A stretch of 48,085 bases of DNA from Bacteroidales bacterium (GCA_004551865.1 SFPR01000006.1:1-48085), one strand, 5' to 3'. Shown: positions 16,467 to 25,665, counted from the stretch's first letter. Notes: generated by a model not told the origin, from the letters alone. Made by a program: numbers and translations.

Positions 16467-17885
16467 TTATCTTTTGAAATAATAAGTCAATCCTATGTTG
16501 AATGACGATGAGCTAATCTTGTTTTCAGTGCCTTTATTGAGGTTTGCAAGACCTGTTTTCCACATCATGTCTAAGCCGAAGCCTGCAATTCTGAAACCAA
16601 AACCCGACACCAATCCCATATCGTGAGCAGAGAATGTATCAAAGTTCAGTCCCGTCGATTTGAAATCGGCATCGAAACAATAATCATAAAACATTCCCAA
16701 TCGGAAATCAACTCCCACAGCTTCTTTGAGAGGAGTTTGCAAGACAAATACAAGAGGTAGTGATAGCTTTGTTTGACTTATCTGTCCTTCTGCCCTTTTT
16801 GTTTTGTCTCTTTGCACACTCACCGACAGTCTGAGAGCATATATTTTGCTGAAATTGTATTGTGAGAAAAGATTTGCCTGATACATATTGCCGTTTCTTC
16901 CGGTTATGTTTCCGAAGTGGTAATTCTGACAAGCAGAACCATACCCTGCCCCTACACCGAAGGCAAATCGCGATGATTTGTTGCTGTGTCGGCTTGCTAT
17001 CTTGCCCGAAAATGTGAGTGAGGGGCTGTTTGCGGCTTCACAAATCAGATTATAAAGAAACGAAGACACCTTTTCCATGCCTTGATAGTCTATTTTGTCT
17101 GCCGTGTCTTCGGGTTTGTGATATGGAGACTTTGTTCCGGTTGTAAAACTTATCGAAGGGATTTGACGTTTGGCAAAAGAAGTGAAATCCGAATCGGTAA
17201 ACACCGACTTGTCAAGGCTTTTGACAGAGAGTTTCAGAGCGTTTGTGTTGGCTTTTTCAAACAATTCTTCCCAGTTTTTGAGCATTCCCACTCCCGAAAC
17301 ATTTAATTCGCCCTCTTTAAGCCAGCCTACCATATCTAAGTTGAGCATTAGCTTGATTTGTGAGGCGTTTTGAGCAAACAAAGGGTCGGAAGCAAAGTAT
17401 TCAGAGCCGCATAAGCCCACTTCTTCGGCATCAAAAGCCACCAATATGACGTTTCTTTTGATTGAAGTTGAGTTTTGAGAGAACAAGCGTGCAATTTCCA
17501 ACAACATTGCAGTACCCGAAGCGTTGTCATCGGCTCCATGGTAAATCTCTTCTTTGCCATTTTTGAGCTTTGTTCCCAAGTGGTCGTAATGAGCTCCGAC
17601 AACAATATATTCGTTTGAGGGTTCGGAAGATTTTATCAAAGCAGCAATGTTTGCAGACTTTCTTCCATTAACCTCAAAGTTCTGTCTGAGGGTTGTAAGC
17701 CCTGAGTTTACAAAGCTGTTTATGATATAATCTTGAGCTTTTCGGCGTTCCGGCGTTCCATAATACCTGCCCTGCAAACTATCACTGCTCAATACTTCCA
17801 CATCATGCCTTATTTGGGAAATATTTTGAGCATTTGAAACCATTGCAAGCAGACTTGTAACAATGATTAAAGCTATTCTTTTCAT
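16467..17885 (-). CDS. M28 peptidase with C-terminal outer-membrane barrel-like domain
   Basis: The 472-residue protein starts with a signal peptide (about 1-19, ending SNA-Q). An M28 zinc aminopeptidase domain follows (about 25-290). Metal-site motifs are GAHYDHLG, GADDNASG, DAEEVGLCG, NLDMVG and the late His in YHKPEDT. From about 305 to 472 the sequence changes to alternating amphipathic strands rich in Gly, Tyr and Phe, ending in NIGLTYYFKR, which has the aromatic end of an outer-membrane beta-barrel. The fusion suggests a peptidase tethered to, or inserted in, the outer membrane. Catalysis is well supported; the barrel is inferred from pattern. Confidence 0.85.
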   Translation of the reverse strand: MKRIALIIVTSLLAMVSNAQNISQIRHDVEVLSSDSLQGRYYGTPERRKAQDYIINSFVNSGLTTLRQNFEVNGRKSANIAALIKSSEPSNEYIVVGAHYDHLGTKLKNGKEEIYHGADDNASGTAMLLEIARLFSQNSTSIKRNVILVAFDAEEVGLCGSEYFASDPLFAQNASQIKLMLNLDMVGWLKEGELNVSGVGMLKNWEELFEKANTNALKLSVKSLDKSVFTDSDFTSFAKRQIPSISFTTGTKSPYHKPEDTADKIDYQGMEKVSSFLYNLICEAANSPSLTFSGKIASRHSNKSSRFAFGVGAGYGSACQNYHFGNITGRNGNMYQANLFSQYNFSKIYALRLSVSVQRDKTKRAEGQISQTKLSLPLVFVLQTPLKEAVGVDFRLGMFYDYCFDADFKSTGLNFDTFSAHDMGLVSGFGFRIAGFGLDMMWKTGLANLNKGTENKISSSSFNIGLTYYFKR

Positions 17886-17950
17886 TATATTTCGGTGTTA
17901 TTTTATCTGTTTTCAAATCTTGATTTTTCAACTCTTCAAGCTGTCAAAAT

Positions 17951-18027
17951 AGAACGGCGTTTCACAAAAATAGAACGGCGTTTTGCCACACTGAAACGCC
18001 GTTTTAGTACTGACAAAACGCCGTTTT
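17951..18027. repeat. Palindrome array C3 (AAACGSCGTTT, 21-bp period)
   Basis: Four 13-bp units start at 17951, 17972, 17993 and 18015 (steps 21, 21, 22): AGAACGGCGTTTC, AGAACGGCGTTTT, GAAACGCCGTTTT, AAAACGCCGTTTT. Here the G-centred units come first, the reverse of C2. It fills the gap between the two M28 peptidase genes. The rest of that 240-nt gap is A/T-rich with nothing else recognisable except a parS-like site. Confidence 0.93.
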
Positions 18028-18096
18028 GCGAAATGCACTCCTTATTCTAAATTCAAATTGCTGTTTTTCAATGTTTTTAATGACTTATTCTTCTAC

Positions 18097-18112
18097 TTTA
18101 TCACGTGAAACA
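18097..18112. promoter_or_regulatory. parS-like site 1
   Basis: The 16-mer TTTATCACGTGAAACA matches 14 of 16 positions of the ParB-binding consensus TGTTTCACGTGAAACA, including the whole core CACGTGAAACA. It is intergenic and 3.1 kb left of the candidate origin. No parAB genes are in the window. Confidence 0.5.
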
Positions 18113-18125
18113 TTTTGCTCTTTTC

Positions 18126-19385
18126 TTATTTGTATCTTCTGACAAACTCTTTGAGTAAATTACAAAAGTCTATGTGCTTTGTGAAAGAAAGTTCCTTTCC
18201 GTTGTCATGCACACTGTGATATTCATTGTACTCACAGCCGTAAGTGAAAAGAAAATGTGCTGCAACACCTTTTTGAACAAAAGGGCAATGGTCGCTATTG
18301 CAACTCTCCTCTCCCAATACCACTTTGCTGAACCAATGATTTTCCGAATTTATCTCTTGCAACAACTCTCCTGCACGACGTTCTTTCTGACCATTTATCA
18401 CAGCCACTCCCGTAGAACCTGTTCCCACCATATCCAAATTAAACAAGAACTTGACCTTTTGAAGGTTTATCAAAGGATTTTCGGCAGCTGCGGTAGAGCC
18501 TACAAGACCTATCTCCTCCCCTGTTACAAATATGAAAACAATCGAACATTCAGCAGGATTGGAAGCATAATACTTTGCCAAATCAAGAAGAACGCTTACG
18601 CCGCTTGCATTATCGTTTGCTCCTGGAAAGTAAGTCTGTCCAATCTTTCCGAGATGGTCGTAATGGGAAACAAAAACAAAAGTGCTGTCAGGGTATTTTG
18701 TTCCTTCAACTCTTGCCCATACATTTTGAGATTGATAATGTGGTTGAAAATCTGCTTCAATCGACAAAGCAAGATAGTCAATTTTTTTTCCTATTGGCTT
18801 TCCGCTCAGTTGTAAAAGAGGAAATTTCCAAGAATTTCTGCCGATTGAGTATTGTATTTTGTCATATCCCTGCACTATTGCAAGCTGAGGATTTATTCCT
18901 TCGGCACTTAACTTCCTCAAAAATACTACTATATCATAATAAGATAACTCTCCGATATTGAAAACCAATGTTTTAGATGCAAGTTTTTCTCTTTTTATCT
19001 TATCCAAAGAGGCTTTTGTGCTGAAAACAAAGGGTTTAACATTATTCAACTCCACATTGCACGAAGGCGAAAAGCCGGCAACAAGAAATTCTTCGCCAAG
19101 TTGCAGTGTCTTTTTTTCCTTTCCGAGTGTCAAAAAGGCGTCTTTAATGTTGTTTACGCAAATCTCAACCGGCTGAAAACCATTGTCTCCAAGCAATTCC
19201 ACCTTATTTTTGATCAGCTCTCCCCTAATAAAATCGGCAGCTCTCCTATCCCCTTGGTCCTGATAGGCTCTTCCTGCCATAAAAGGGCTCGTCAAAGTAT
19301 CCTTACAATAAATGGCATAGTTGTAAGACTGTGAAAACGAACTGAAACCAACCAACAACAATACCAAAAAGCATATTTTTCTCAT
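18126..19385 (-). CDS. Secreted M28 family zinc aminopeptidase
   Basis: The 419-residue protein has a signal peptide (about 1-18) and an inserted, PA-like region (about 60-215) before the catalytic M28 domain. Metal ligands lie in SHYDHLG, GANDNASG, TGEEIGLVG, NLDMVG and a late His in YHSVHD. It would release N-terminal amino acids from peptides in the periplasm or outside. It is translationally coupled to the upstream gene by an ATGA overlap. Unlike its neighbour M28 gene it has no barrel domain. Confidence 0.9.
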   Translation of the reverse strand: MRKICFLVLLLVGFSSFSQSYNYAIYCKDTLTSPFMAGRAYQDQGDRRAADFIRGELIKNKVELLGDNGFQPVEICVNNIKDAFLTLGKEKKTLQLGEEFLVAGFSPSCNVELNNVKPFVFSTKASLDKIKREKLASKTLVFNIGELSYYDIVVFLRKLSAEGINPQLAIVQGYDKIQYSIGRNSWKFPLLQLSGKPIGKKIDYLALSIEADFQPHYQSQNVWARVEGTKYPDSTFVFVSHYDHLGKIGQTYFPGANDNASGVSVLLDLAKYYASNPAECSIVFIFVTGEEIGLVGSTAAAENPLINLQKVKFLFNLDMVGTGSTGVAVINGQKERRAGELLQEINSENHWFSKVVLGEESCNSDHCPFVQKGVAAHFLFTYGCEYNEYHSVHDNGKELSFTKHIDFCNLLKEFVRRYK

Positions 19386-20029
19386 AACTCCACATTTGAA
19401 TTTATTAAATACCTGTCATTATTCCATTGAGACTTCCAAACGCTGTCGCAAATCACCCTACCCTCTCTGTCTAAGCTCCTTTGAGATTTATCTTTAGCAA
19501 TTATTTTTGCACAACCTTTTGAAATCAAACTACTTATACTATCAAATACAATGCTGTTTTCTTGCTTTCCCATTCTCGAAAACAAGTTCAAACCAACCTC
19601 ATTGTTGTATTCGTCCATTTCTCTTCCTGCAAAATCATAACCCGAAAGCGGTGTTGTTTCAAAAACATATTGATTGTAATTCTCATAAATAAGACCTATC
19701 CTCCTCGATTTTGGAATTCCTATTTCACAAGCAAGAGAATACATCCAAAAAACGTGTCTGAAAGCGTCATATCGACTTCCTTCCACATTGGTTTCAAACA
19801 AGCCCGATTTGTAAAGGCTGTCCATTGTGTTCATAACCCTATCTGATATGCTCAATGCTTTTTTTACCGATTTAATATTTTGAACTACCCACACCTTATC
19901 TTGAAAACTCATCGAACGATTGACTTTTTCAAAAAGTGATTTATCGCTCTGAGCTTCCAAAGTAAGGCTTTGAAAAATCAAAACAAAGGAGAAAACCAAA
20001 ATTACGCACTTTTGCACTCTCTTAAACAT
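19382..20029 (-). CDS. Secreted protein resembling DUF6973
   Basis: This 215-residue protein has a signal peptide (about 1-26, VFSFVLIFQSLTLEAQ). Its soluble domain contains RYDAFRHVFWMYSLA, NQYVFETT and MDEYNNEVG, which recall the DUF6973 family, whose Asp/His/Asn-rich core is of unknown function. The annotated ATG 20029 replaces a TTG 11 codons upstream that falls close to a terminator stem. The downstream M28 peptidase overlaps its stop (ATGA), so the two are probably functionally linked. Confidence 0.68.
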   Translation of the reverse strand: MFKRVQKCVILVFSFVLIFQSLTLEAQSDKSLFEKVNRSMSFQDKVWVVQNIKSVKKALSISDRVMNTMDSLYKSGLFETNVEGSRYDAFRHVFWMYSLACEIGIPKSRRIGLIYENYNQYVFETTPLSGYDFAGREMDEYNNEVGLNLFSRMGKQENSIVFDSISSLISKGCAKIIAKDKSQRSLDREGRVICDSVWKSQWNNDRYLINSNVEL

Positions 20030-20051
20030 TGTCTTAAAGGGCTGAAATTTC

Positions 20052-20090
20052 AAAAAAATCAAGCCGATTGGTCAGTGGCTTGATTTTTTT
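20052..20090 (-). terminator. nadA terminator
   Basis: A perfect 14-bp inverted repeat (20052-20065 and 20077-20090) with an 11-nt loop ends in seven T on either strand (AAAAAAATCAAGCC and its complement). It lies 115 nt after the nadA stop and just before the small secreted-protein gene, so it separates the two transcripts. Confidence 0.88.
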
Positions 20091-20205
20091 GAGAATATAA
20101 TGTTAAAAAAGCAACATTTTTTTCGATTTTTTCGAGATTAAACATCAATGGTTCAATGTTTTAGCAGTACGAAAATTGTTAAATGCAAATCCAATCAAAA
20201 TTTCC

Positions 20206-21159
20206 CTATTTTATAATTCCAAGCTGTTTTGATATGTCCAACATTCGATTTATAGGCTTTTCGGCTTGCAAAATCAAATCTTCGCTCAAAATTATCTCAT
20301 TGTTCTCTTTTTCGAGTGTATCGAGAACTTTTTCCATTGTGTTGAGCTTCATGTGTCGGCAATCGTTACAAGCACAACTTTCGTTTTGCGTTACAATTAT
20401 AAATTCCTTGTCCGGATTGTCTTGTTGCAACTTATGAGTAATACCCGATTCGGTTGCCACCAAAAAGCGTTTTGATTTTGAAGAAGCAATATACTTTATC
20501 ATTGCCTGAGTTGAGCCTACAAAATCTGCAAGTTCCAATACCGCAGGATTACATTCGGGATGTGCCACCATTGTTGCGTCAGGATTTTGTTGCTTCATCT
20601 TCAAAACGTGTTCGGCAGTAAGTAATTCATGAACCTCGCAACTGCCGTTCCACAAAAGCATATCTCTTCCGGTTATTCTGTTTATGTATCCTCCGAGATT
20701 TTTGTCGGGAGCAAATATAATTTTTTCATCTTTCGGCAAAGAATTTACTATTTGCACTGCATTACCTGAGGTACATATTATGTCGGAAAGGGTTTTAATT
20801 TGAGCAGAACAGTTAATGTATGAAATAACCGTGTGGTTAGGATGTTGTTCTTTAAACAATTTGAAATCATCATACGGACATGAATCTGCCAATGAACAAC
20901 TTGCATTCATATCAGGGATTATTACTTTCTTGTTTGGGTTGAGTATTTTGGCAGTTTCACCCATAAAGTGAACACCACAAAACATTATTATGTCAGCTTG
21001 GGTTTCTTTTGCCTTTTGAGCAAGATTTAAACTATCCCCAATATAATCTGCTATATCTTGTATTTGTGGTATTTGATAGTAATGAGCAAGTATTACCGCA
21101 TTTTTTTCTTTTTTCAATGCAAGTATTCTCTCCCTGATTTCATCTCCTTTTGTAAACAT
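20206..21159 (-). CDS. nadA: Quinolinate synthase A
   Basis: NadA condenses iminoaspartate and dihydroxyacetone phosphate to quinolinate in de novo NAD synthesis, using a 4Fe-4S cluster. The 317 residues show AHYYQ near 25, MFCGVHFMGETAKIL near 59, and cluster cysteines Cys88 (NASCSLA) and Cys174 (NGSCEVHE), with a third in the C-terminal CACNDC. Length is typical for the short class. nadB and nadC are absent here. It is the leftward gene that flanks the candidate origin. Confidence 0.97.
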   Translation of the reverse strand: MFTKGDEIRERILALKKEKNAVILAHYYQIPQIQDIADYIGDSLNLAQKAKETQADIIMFCGVHFMGETAKILNPNKKVIIPDMNASCSLADSCPYDDFKLFKEQHPNHTVISYINCSAQIKTLSDIICTSGNAVQIVNSLPKDEKIIFAPDKNLGGYINRITGRDMLLWNGSCEVHELLTAEHVLKMKQQNPDATMVAHPECNPAVLELADFVGSTQAMIKYIASSKSKRFLVATESGITHKLQQDNPDKEFIIVTQNESCACNDCRHMKLNTMEKVLDTLEKENNEIILSEDLILQAEKPINRMLDISKQLGIIK

Positions 21160-21206
21160 ATATCTTTTACTAAATCTTATTGTTATTGTTATATCTCTGT
21201 TGATTG

Positions 21207-21497
21207 TGTTGAAAACATGTTCCTGTCAAGTTTCAACCTGCAAAATTACTACTTTTTATCAACAAATCAAACCCATTTATTGACATTTGAAGACTTTACA
21301 TATCAGTATTTTAAGCCTATTTTCAACAAATGGTTGATAATCTTGCTTGTTGAAAACACCGATTTGAGATTTCGCTATGCAGATTGGTTAAAAAAATCGT
21401 TCGTTTTTTGTGAAAAAATCGGCTTTAATCAACATTCAAAACTTATCAACAATTTGATTTTACGCTTATCAACAGACTTATTATCGACTTTTCAACA
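21207..21497. other. Candidate replication origin (DnaA-box cluster)
   Basis: Seven exact 9-mers TTWTCAACA or their complement lie within 291 nt: TTATCAACA at 21256-21264, 21443-21451, 21466-21474; TTTTCAACA at 21320-21328 and 21489-21497; TGTTGAAAA at 21207-21215 and 21348-21356. Further one-mismatch copies are at 21332-21340 and 21426-21434. TTATCAACA differs by one base from the classic box TTATCCACA. An A/T-rich stretch (21389-21419) lies inside. The region sits where transcription diverges (nadA left, rpiB right) and has no credible gene in its 760 nt. Confidence 0.65.
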
Positions 21498-21563
21498 ATG
21501 GAGTTAAATTTGTAAGGTATTGAAATCAAGATTGTTAAGTATAGTGGTTTGTTTCTGTATAAC

Positions 21564-21640
21564 CAAACGCCGTTTCGTATGAATTAAAACGCCGTATTAT
21601 TTTGCCAAAACGGCGTTTCGGCGTAGCAAAACGGCGTTTT
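21564..21640. repeat. Palindrome array C4 (AAACGSCGTTT, 21-bp period)
   Basis: Four 13-bp units start at 21564, 21586, 21607 and 21628 (steps 22, 21, 21): CAAACGCCGTTTC, AAAACGCCGTATT, AAAACGGCGTTTC, AAAACGGCGTTTT. The step order is the mirror image of C1-C3. It lies between the candidate origin and the rpiB promoter region. The remaining 21641-21827 is A/T-rich with nothing recognised. Confidence 0.92.
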
Positions 21641-21827
21641 ATTTTCTGTCTTTCGTCTTGTCAAAAAAACTACTTCACCGATAGATGAGAATTGTTCCAA
21701 AGTTTGAAAAGAGAAAAGGGGATTTTTAGTTCGAAAACAAGGGATTTTGCCGAGATTTTATGTGGTGTTTATTATTTGTTTCTTCCTTTTTTACTACTTT
21801 AATGGGGTTTCATTGAAAAATAATTGC

Positions 21828-21835
21828 TACCTTTG
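21828..21835 (+). promoter_or_regulatory. -7 element upstream of rpiB
   Basis: TACCTTTG fits the Bacteroidota -7 box; a -33 TTG is not at ideal spacing. The implied leader of about 80 nt has a weak 5-bp hairpin (ATACC/GGTAT). It would drive the seven-gene rightward run. Confidence 0.45.
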
Positions 21836-21920
21836 CTCTTTGGTAGCTGCCATACCTTGCTGAACAGGGTATAAGCTGTACTGATATGATAGTTTTATCT
21901 TTAATAAATGGTTATTGTTT

Positions 21921-22358
21921 ATGTGTAAGATTATTCCTATTGCGTGCGATCATGCAGGATTTGAATTGAAGGAGTTTATGAAGCAGCAACTTACCAAAAG
22001 GGGCTTTGAGATTAAGGATATGGGTACTTATTCTGCTGAAAGTGTGGATTATCCGGACATGATTCACCCTTTGGCAAAGGCTGTCGATAATGGTGAGTTT
22101 GAGTTTGGTATCATTATGTGCGGAACTGCAAATGGTGTTTCGATGGTTGCAAACAAGTATCAAAAGGTAAGGTGCGCTCTTTGTTGGAATGAGGATATTG
22201 CAAAGCTCGCAAAACAACATAATAACGCCAACATAATTGCACTTCCTGCAAGATTTGTTTCGCCTCAGGAGGCATTAAATATATTTGATGCTTATTATAA
22301 TGCTGAATTTGAGGGAGGAAGACACCAAAGAAGGATTGAAAAAATCCCTGTTAAGTAG
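21921..22358 (+). CDS. rpiB: Ribose-5-phosphate isomerase B
   Basis: RpiB interconverts ribose 5-phosphate and ribulose 5-phosphate in the pentose phosphate pathway. The 145 residues contain the N-terminal ACDHAGFELKE and the catalytic-Cys segment IIMCGTANGVSMVANK (the usual motif is CGTGxG). The late QHNNANIIALPAR holds the conserved His. ATG 21921 is chosen over a TTG two codons upstream. It is first in a run with the LUD protein (16-nt gap) and deoC, a sensible pairing for deoxyribose and ribose phosphate use. Confidence 0.95.
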   Translation: MCKIIPIACDHAGFELKEFMKQQLTKRGFEIKDMGTYSAESVDYPDMIHPLAKAVDNGEFEFGIIMCGTANGVSMVANKYQKVRCALCWNEDIAKLAKQHNNANIIALPARFVSPQEALNIFDAYYNAEFEGGRHQRRIEKIPVK

Positions 22359-22374
22359 CTTTTGATTTGATTTT

Positions 22375-23538
22375 ATGAACACAAAGGAGTACAAAACTTT
22401 CTTATCGGATTGTAAGGAGAGTATCGATTGGTCTGAAATGGATTTATCTTTTGATACTACTTCGGATTTGGCTCACGAAGTGTTCAAAAATCCTCGTCAG
22501 GCTTGCCTCAAAGCCTCCGAATTGAGGAGAAAATTCATTGATAAGATCGATGAAAACCTCCTTGTGTTTGAAAGAAAATTTTCTGATAATAAGGGAATTG
22601 TACATTGGTGCGTTGCATACGACGATTTTCTTGACGGTCTTTTTTCTCTTTTGAAGTCAAAGAAGGTGAAAGCGGTAAACACTTTTTCATCTGCTTTTAA
22701 CATTGAGTTGGGACTTGATGATGCTTTGTTGCAAGAGAATATTTCGACGGTGGCAACTGATAATTATTGTTCAATATTTGAACCCTCTTTGGGAATTGTA
22801 AACTCCGGAAGTCTGTTTTCGGTTTTCAATTCTGCGTTTGACATGGAGCTTGTGATGGGTTCAAAATTGAAGATTTTCATTCTTCCAATCCACAAGTTTA
22901 TATGTAATTTGGCAGATCTGGAACTCTTTTCTCATATTTTATCTGTGTATAGAGATAATGTTGATTTTCCGTTTCTTTCATCTGTATTTACGCCTCAGGC
23001 ACTCAATTCGGATTGTGAAACTCACCTGTTTTTGATTGATAACGGCAGGAGCAGCCTTCTGTCTCTCAAAGAACAAAGAAAGGCTCTTTTGTGCATAGAT
23101 TGTGGTGCTTGTAAGAGAGTTTGCCCTGTTTATCGCACAATAGGAGACAAGCCCTACAACAATGTTTTTACCGGACCGATAGCAAATGTCATTCTTCCTT
23201 TTATTGAGAACTATGATAGCTACAAACATTTGAGTTTCAATTCTGTATTGTGCGGAAATTGTTCAAAAGTCTGTCCTATGAATATTCCTTTGAGCGATTT
23301 GATGGTCGAAAACAGAAAGTTTTTCTTTGAAAACAAAATAATGGATTGGTCTGACGGAGTGTTGGCTTTGAGGTTGAAGAAGCTGCTTTTGTCTCGCAAA
23401 AAGATGAATGAAAGTCCTTGGAAAAAGAAACAAAGACTTAATTGTACGATAGGTGTTCCTGTCCTCAAATCTAAGTATTCTCCTCAGTTTGCAAAGGAGA
23501 GTTTTAACCTTATAGCAACAAAACAACAAACAGAATAG
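22375..23538 (+). CDS. LUD-domain 4Fe-4S protein (LutB/LldF-like)
   Basis: This 387-residue protein resembles LutB, an iron-sulfur subunit of the LutABC lactate oxidation system. An LUD-type region (about 60-225) is followed by a ferredoxin domain with Cys240, 243, 246, 250 (CIDCGACKRVC) and Cys293, 296, 300 (CGNCSKVC). It is about 80 residues shorter than typical LutB, and no lutA or lutC is adjacent. Its place between rpiB and deoC (3-nt gap) hints at a different electron-transfer role. It is soluble by sequence. Confidence 0.8.
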   Translation: MNTKEYKTFLSDCKESIDWSEMDLSFDTTSDLAHEVFKNPRQACLKASELRRKFIDKIDENLLVFERKFSDNKGIVHWCVAYDDFLDGLFSLLKSKKVKAVNTFSSAFNIELGLDDALLQENISTVATDNYCSIFEPSLGIVNSGSLFSVFNSAFDMELVMGSKLKIFILPIHKFICNLADLELFSHILSVYRDNVDFPFLSSVFTPQALNSDCETHLFLIDNGRSSLLSLKEQRKALLCIDCGACKRVCPVYRTIGDKPYNNVFTGPIANVILPFIENYDSYKHLSFNSVLCGNCSKVCPMNIPLSDLMVENRKFFFENKIMDWSDGVLALRLKKLLLSRKKMNESPWKKKQRLNCTIGVPVLKSKYSPQFAKESFNLIATKQQTE

Positions 23539-23541
23539 GCA

Positions 23542-24429
23542 ATGGATTTTGATATTAACGTCATAGAAAACGAAGAAAAGTTGATAGAGCTTATCAAAAG
23601 CGATAGGGTAGGGGAGTTTACTTGTCTGATAGATGCTTTGAGTTGCCTTGACGTTAATTCGGATTTGGAAAAACAAGAGCTTTTGAGCCTTATTCCTCAC
23701 TTGGAACTTACTTGTCTGTCTCCTACAGACCATAGGGAACAAATCAAACGATTGTTTGACAACACGGACTTTGATTTTTTTGGAACAACTTACAGAGTTG
23801 CAGGTGTTTGCAGCTTTACCAACCTTCTTGATTTGATGAATGAATACAATGGGTCGAAGAGGGTGAAAAATGTTGTGGTCGCTGCCGGATTTCCTCACTC
23901 ACAAATGCCTCTTGAAGCCAAGAAAGAAGAGGTCAGATATGCAATCGACCATGGTGCAGACGAGATAGATATTTGCTTGAACAGGGCTTTGTTTCTCTGT
24001 GGTAATCAAACCAAAGCCGCAGAAGAAATTTCAGACTTGAAAGACTTGATTGTATGCCGCAGGAGAGAAGTTGTGCTGAAAGTTATTTTGGAAACGGGAG
24101 AGTTACAGACGCTTTCCAATGTGTGGAGAGCGTCTTTGCTTGCACTCAAAAGCGGAGCTGACTTTATAAAAACCTCTACCGGTAAAATATCTTGCGGAGC
24201 CGATGTATATTCTGCTTCTGTCATGCTTTTGGCTCTGAGAGAGCATTATCGCAAAAGCGGGATTATTAAAGGATTAAAGGTTGCCGGAGGAATAAGAGAG
24301 CCTTTGGAAGCTGTCAAATATAAGAGATTGTTTGAGTATTTTATAAGTGATAACATCAAATTGGGCAATAATTTCCGTATTGGTTGCAGTCGGTTGTTTG
24401 ATGCTCTCAAATCGGAAATTCAAAAATGA
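23542..24429 (+). CDS. deoC: Deoxyribose-phosphate aldolase
   Basis: DeoC cleaves 2-deoxyribose 5-phosphate to acetaldehyde and glyceraldehyde 3-phosphate in nucleoside catabolism. The 295 residues show both active-site lysines: Lys180 in LKVILETGEL (Schiff base) and Lys210 in FIKTSTGK. The upstream EIDICLN segment is also typical. It is slightly longer than the E. coli enzyme at the N-terminus. It follows the LUD gene by 3 nt and precedes spt by 29 nt. Confidence 0.95.
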   Translation: MDFDINVIENEEKLIELIKSDRVGEFTCLIDALSCLDVNSDLEKQELLSLIPHLELTCLSPTDHREQIKRLFDNTDFDFFGTTYRVAGVCSFTNLLDLMNEYNGSKRVKNVVVAAGFPHSQMPLEAKKEEVRYAIDHGADEIDICLNRALFLCGNQTKAAEEISDLKDLIVCRRREVVLKVILETGELQTLSNVWRASLLALKSGADFIKTSTGKISCGADVYSASVMLLALREHYRKSGIIKGLKVAGGIREPLEAVKYKRLFEYFISDNIKLGNNFRIGCSRLFDALKSEIQK

Positions 24430-24458
24430 GAATTGAAGAAAAAAATAATAAGTAATAT

Positions 24459-25646
24459 ATGAAACAATTACGTTCTAAATTAGCTCGGTATCAAGAACCG
24501 CAAAGGGTAAAAGCCTTGGGTGTTTATCCGTATTTCAGACCTATTGAAAGCGAACAAAATACCGAAGTGGTAATGCATGGAAAAAGGGTATTGATGTTTG
24601 GTTCGAATAGTTACTTGGGCTTGACCAATCACCCCAAAATCAAGCAGGCAAGTATTGAAGCGATAAAAAAATACGGTACAGGCTGTGCCGGTTCGCCTTT
24701 TCTCAACGGAACGTTGGACATTCACATCGAGTTGGAAGAAAAACTTGCCGACTTTGTAGGAAAAGAAAAGGCAATAGTTTATTCGACAGGCTTCCATACC
24801 AACATAGGAGTAATACCTACGATTGTGGGAAGGGGAGATTATATCATAGGAGACGAACTTAACCATGCTTCAATAGTGGAAGGACGTCGTCTTTCGTTTG
24901 CTTCTTATCTCAAATATAAGCATAACGACATGGAGTCTTTGGAAGCCGTTCTCAAAAAGATACCTTACGAGAGTACAAAGTTGATTGTAATGGACGGAGT
25001 GTTCTCTATGGAGGGAGATATTGCCAAGTTGCCCGAAATAGTCGCCCTTGCAGACAAATATAACGCTTCTGTGTATGTTGATGAGGCTCACAGTTTGGGA
25101 GTTTTCGGTCAAGAGGGACGCGGAATATGCAATCATTTTGGTTTGACAGACCGAGTTGATTTGATAATGGGTACATTCAGCAAATCACTTGCAACAATTG
25201 GTGGCTTTATTGCAACAGATGCCGAAACGATTAACTTTTTGAAGCATCATTCTCGCTCATATATTTTCTCGGCTTCAATTTCTCCTGCTGCAACTGCAAG
25301 TGTCATTGCAGCCTTGGACGTAATCAAGCAAGAGCCTGAGCGGATTAAAAATCTCTGGGAGATAACTAACTATTCGCTTTCGGCGTTCAGAAGCCTCGGA
25401 TTTGAGATAGGAAATACTCAAACGCCGATAATACCTTTGTACATAAGGGATATGGATAAGACATTTGCTATCACACAAGAGCTGTATGAGCAGGGAGTGT
25501 TTGTCAATCCTGTAATTCCGCCTGCGTGTTCGCCTGATGATACTTTGATTCGTTTTTCTCTCATGGCAACTCACACAAAGGCTCAGATAGATGAGGCTGT
25601 CGAAAAACTGACTGCCACATTCAAAAAGTATGAAATAATAAGATAG
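24459..25646 (+). CDS. spt: Serine palmitoyltransferase (alpha-oxoamine synthase family)
   Basis: Spt condenses serine with a long acyl-CoA or acyl-ACP to 3-ketosphinganine, the first step of sphingolipid synthesis. The 395 residues form a PLP fold-type I enzyme. Lys242 (MGTFSKS) is the PLP lysine, with Asp208 and His211 in VDEAHSLGVFG. The KHNDMESLE segment and GTFSKS favour SPT over the related KBL and BioF. The next two genes are candidates for later ceramide steps, which strengthens the call. Confidence 0.88.
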   Translation: MKQLRSKLARYQEPQRVKALGVYPYFRPIESEQNTEVVMHGKRVLMFGSNSYLGLTNHPKIKQASIEAIKKYGTGCAGSPFLNGTLDIHIELEEKLADFVGKEKAIVYSTGFHTNIGVIPTIVGRGDYIIGDELNHASIVEGRRLSFASYLKYKHNDMESLEAVLKKIPYESTKLIVMDGVFSMEGDIAKLPEIVALADKYNASVYVDEAHSLGVFGQEGRGICNHFGLTDRVDLIMGTFSKSLATIGGFIATDAETINFLKHHSRSYIFSASISPAATASVIAALDVIKQEPERIKNLWEITNYSLSAFRSLGFEIGNTQTPIIPLYIRDMDKTFAITQELYEQGVFVNPVIPPACSPDDTLIRFSLMATHTKAQIDEAVEKLTATFKKYEIIR

Positions 25647-25665
25647 AAGAGCATTATTTGAAACG

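Noticed and set aside
21058..21507. A 149-codon plus-strand open frame near the candidate origin
   Set aside because: It overlaps nadA antisense and continues into the DnaA-box cluster; its composition is that of A/T-rich noise.
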